From NCBI GenBank assembly GCA_013215525.1, contig JABSQY010000046.1:1-12926 (forward strand): a stretch of DNA of 12,926 bases. The letters run 5' to 3'. Positions 12,263-12,926 of this stretch are shown one piece after another. The notes beneath the pieces were generated by a model. The model made no database searches. It had not been told where the DNA came from and was given only the letters and a program-made list of their open reading frames with translations. Source of the stretch: Nanoarchaeales archaeon. GTDB taxonomy: Archaea > Nanobdellota > Nanobdellia > Woesearchaeales > UBA583. Every line of letters begins with the position of its first letter. Within the stretch, counting starts at the first letter, position 1. Made by a program: the position numbers and the translations under genes.

Positions 12263-12926
12263 TTAACTGGACAATAATTCTGATAAATAATATTTAATAA
12301 TGAAATACTATCTAAATTATTCATAGATAAGATTTGATTTTTTAAACCTTGTAAAATACTATTAAAATCAGTATTGTTATTTGCAACAATTAAACACATA
12401 TAAGACTGATTCCCAGCATTTTGTTCTGCAAAGATAATACTTTCATTTTCATTTAATATATTTTTAACAATATTTTCTTTATCTTTATTTAAATCAATAT
12501 TAAAGAAAATATAATAAAATTGTTTTTCAAGTTTACATATATTAATTACAGCAATATAATTTAAGATAATATCTTTCTCTTTAAGATTCTTTAATCTATA
12601 TATGATTGCTGGACTAGATAAATTTAATTTGTTTGCTAAGTCAACGGTTGAAATATTTGCATTTTCCCCTAGATATGATAATATTTTTTTATCGATTTTA
12701 TCCAATGAATAAGAAGTTAAATTTGTGTTTTTAACTTGTTTGTATTCTTTTCTTTTTCCAAATAAGATTTCATACTCATGTTTTATTTCATAAAGACGAG
12801 TAATTAATTCCTTTTTTTCTATAAAGTCTGAAAAGTTGGAATTTAAACTATCAAAATAATTTTTTAAATCATTTGAATCTTTAATAATAAAACTAATTAA
12901 CAAATCATAACCTCCAGATAATTTAG
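12250..12926 (-). CDS. Tandem Lrp/AsnC-type regulator, 5' end outside window
   Basis: The frame stays open to the right edge. The TTG at 12903 is not a true start: upstream codons read KLSGGYD, giving GGYDLLISFIIKD, the Gly-x-Tyr-Asp turn of a first RAM domain (compare GKYDFIVGFASKD in the Lrp at 7010-7513). After this come a linker (KHEYEILFGKRKE), a second HTH (SLDKIDKKILSYLGENANISTVDLANKLNLSSPAIIYRLKNLKEKDI), and a second RAM domain to the end (CPVNFF). So the protein is a tandem HTH-RAM-HTH-RAM regulator missing at least its first HTH here; 224 residues are visible. The second RAM lacks the clean Gly-x-Tyr-Asp turn (QNAGNQSYMCLIV instead), hinting at changed ligand binding. It converges on tRNA-Arg, five bases apart. 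Targets are unknown. Confidence 0.85.
   Translation of the reverse strand, partial: KLSGGYDLLISFIIKDSNDLKNYFDSLNSNFSDFIEKKELITRLYEIKHEYEILFGKRKEYKQVKNTNLTSYSLDKIDKKILSYLGENANISTVDLANKLNLSSPAIIYRLKNLKEKDIILNYIAVINICKLEKQFYYIFFNIDLNKDKENIVKNILNENESIIFAEQNAGNQSYMCLIVANNNTDFNSILQGLKNQILSMNNLDSISLLNIIYQNYCPVNFFN

Noticed and set aside
12903..12915. Strong Shine-Dalgarno-like ggaggt followed by ATG near the right edge, suggesting a gene start
   Set aside because: The ATG (12908-12906) is in another frame and meets a stop after three codons. In the open frame the same bases encode the conserved Gly-Gly-Tyr-Asp of a RAM domain.
1..12926. CRISPR array, insertion sequence or integrase-type mobile element
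   Set aside because: No regularly spaced repeats, transposase or integrase motifs, or matching terminal inverted repeats were seen.

Overview
The window is very AT-rich and looks archaeal. It carries a Dim2/Pno1-type double-KH protein, a TrmB-family regulator, Lrp/AsnC regulators (two of them in tandem two-copy form), SufB/SufD, and TATA-box promoters about 26 bp ahead of start codons. The small genes, low GC and small polytopic membrane families suggest a DPANN-type archaeon (Woesearchaeota/Pacearchaeota/Nanoarchaeota-like). That lineage call is an inference, because no rRNA is present.

Layout. 1-300: C-terminal end of a tandem Lrp-type regulator (+), cut by the window edge, convergent with sufB-sufD (-, 325-2634). 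2786-4594: a SAM methyltransferase (-) and a TrmB regulator (+) diverge from one symmetric TATA box next to a 24-bp palindrome. The TrmB gene overlaps a broken DUF1653 gene by ATGA. 4648-5118: FMN-binding split-barrel protein (+). 5205-7513: ABC exporter half-transporter and an upstream Lrp-type regulator (both -). 7611-7973: unrecognised small protein (+). 8052-8591: KH protein (-). 8762-12059: four minus-strand genes for a surface/membrane cluster: a lipoprotein with six cysteines, two paralogous multi-pass membrane proteins and an 80-residue single-pass protein. 12170-12244: tRNA-Arg(CCT) (+), convergent with a second truncated tandem Lrp-type gene (-) that runs off the right edge.

Functionally the window mixes Fe-S assembly (SufBD, with no adjacent sufC), ribosome maturation (KH protein), export (ABC), four transcription regulators and a probable cell-surface assembly of unknown role. 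Most genes appear to be transcribed without a leader: a TATA-like element is centred 25-30 bp upstream of the start codon in at least eight cases. This pattern was used to correct two start codons (3537 and 7611). Several promoters are flanked or overlapped by perfect inverted repeats, which look like operators for the local regulators.

Two intergenic stretches exceed 300 bases. 4278-4647 holds the DUF1653 remnant and the promoter of the next gene. 11430-11816 holds a promoter and a compositionally odd block I could not identify.
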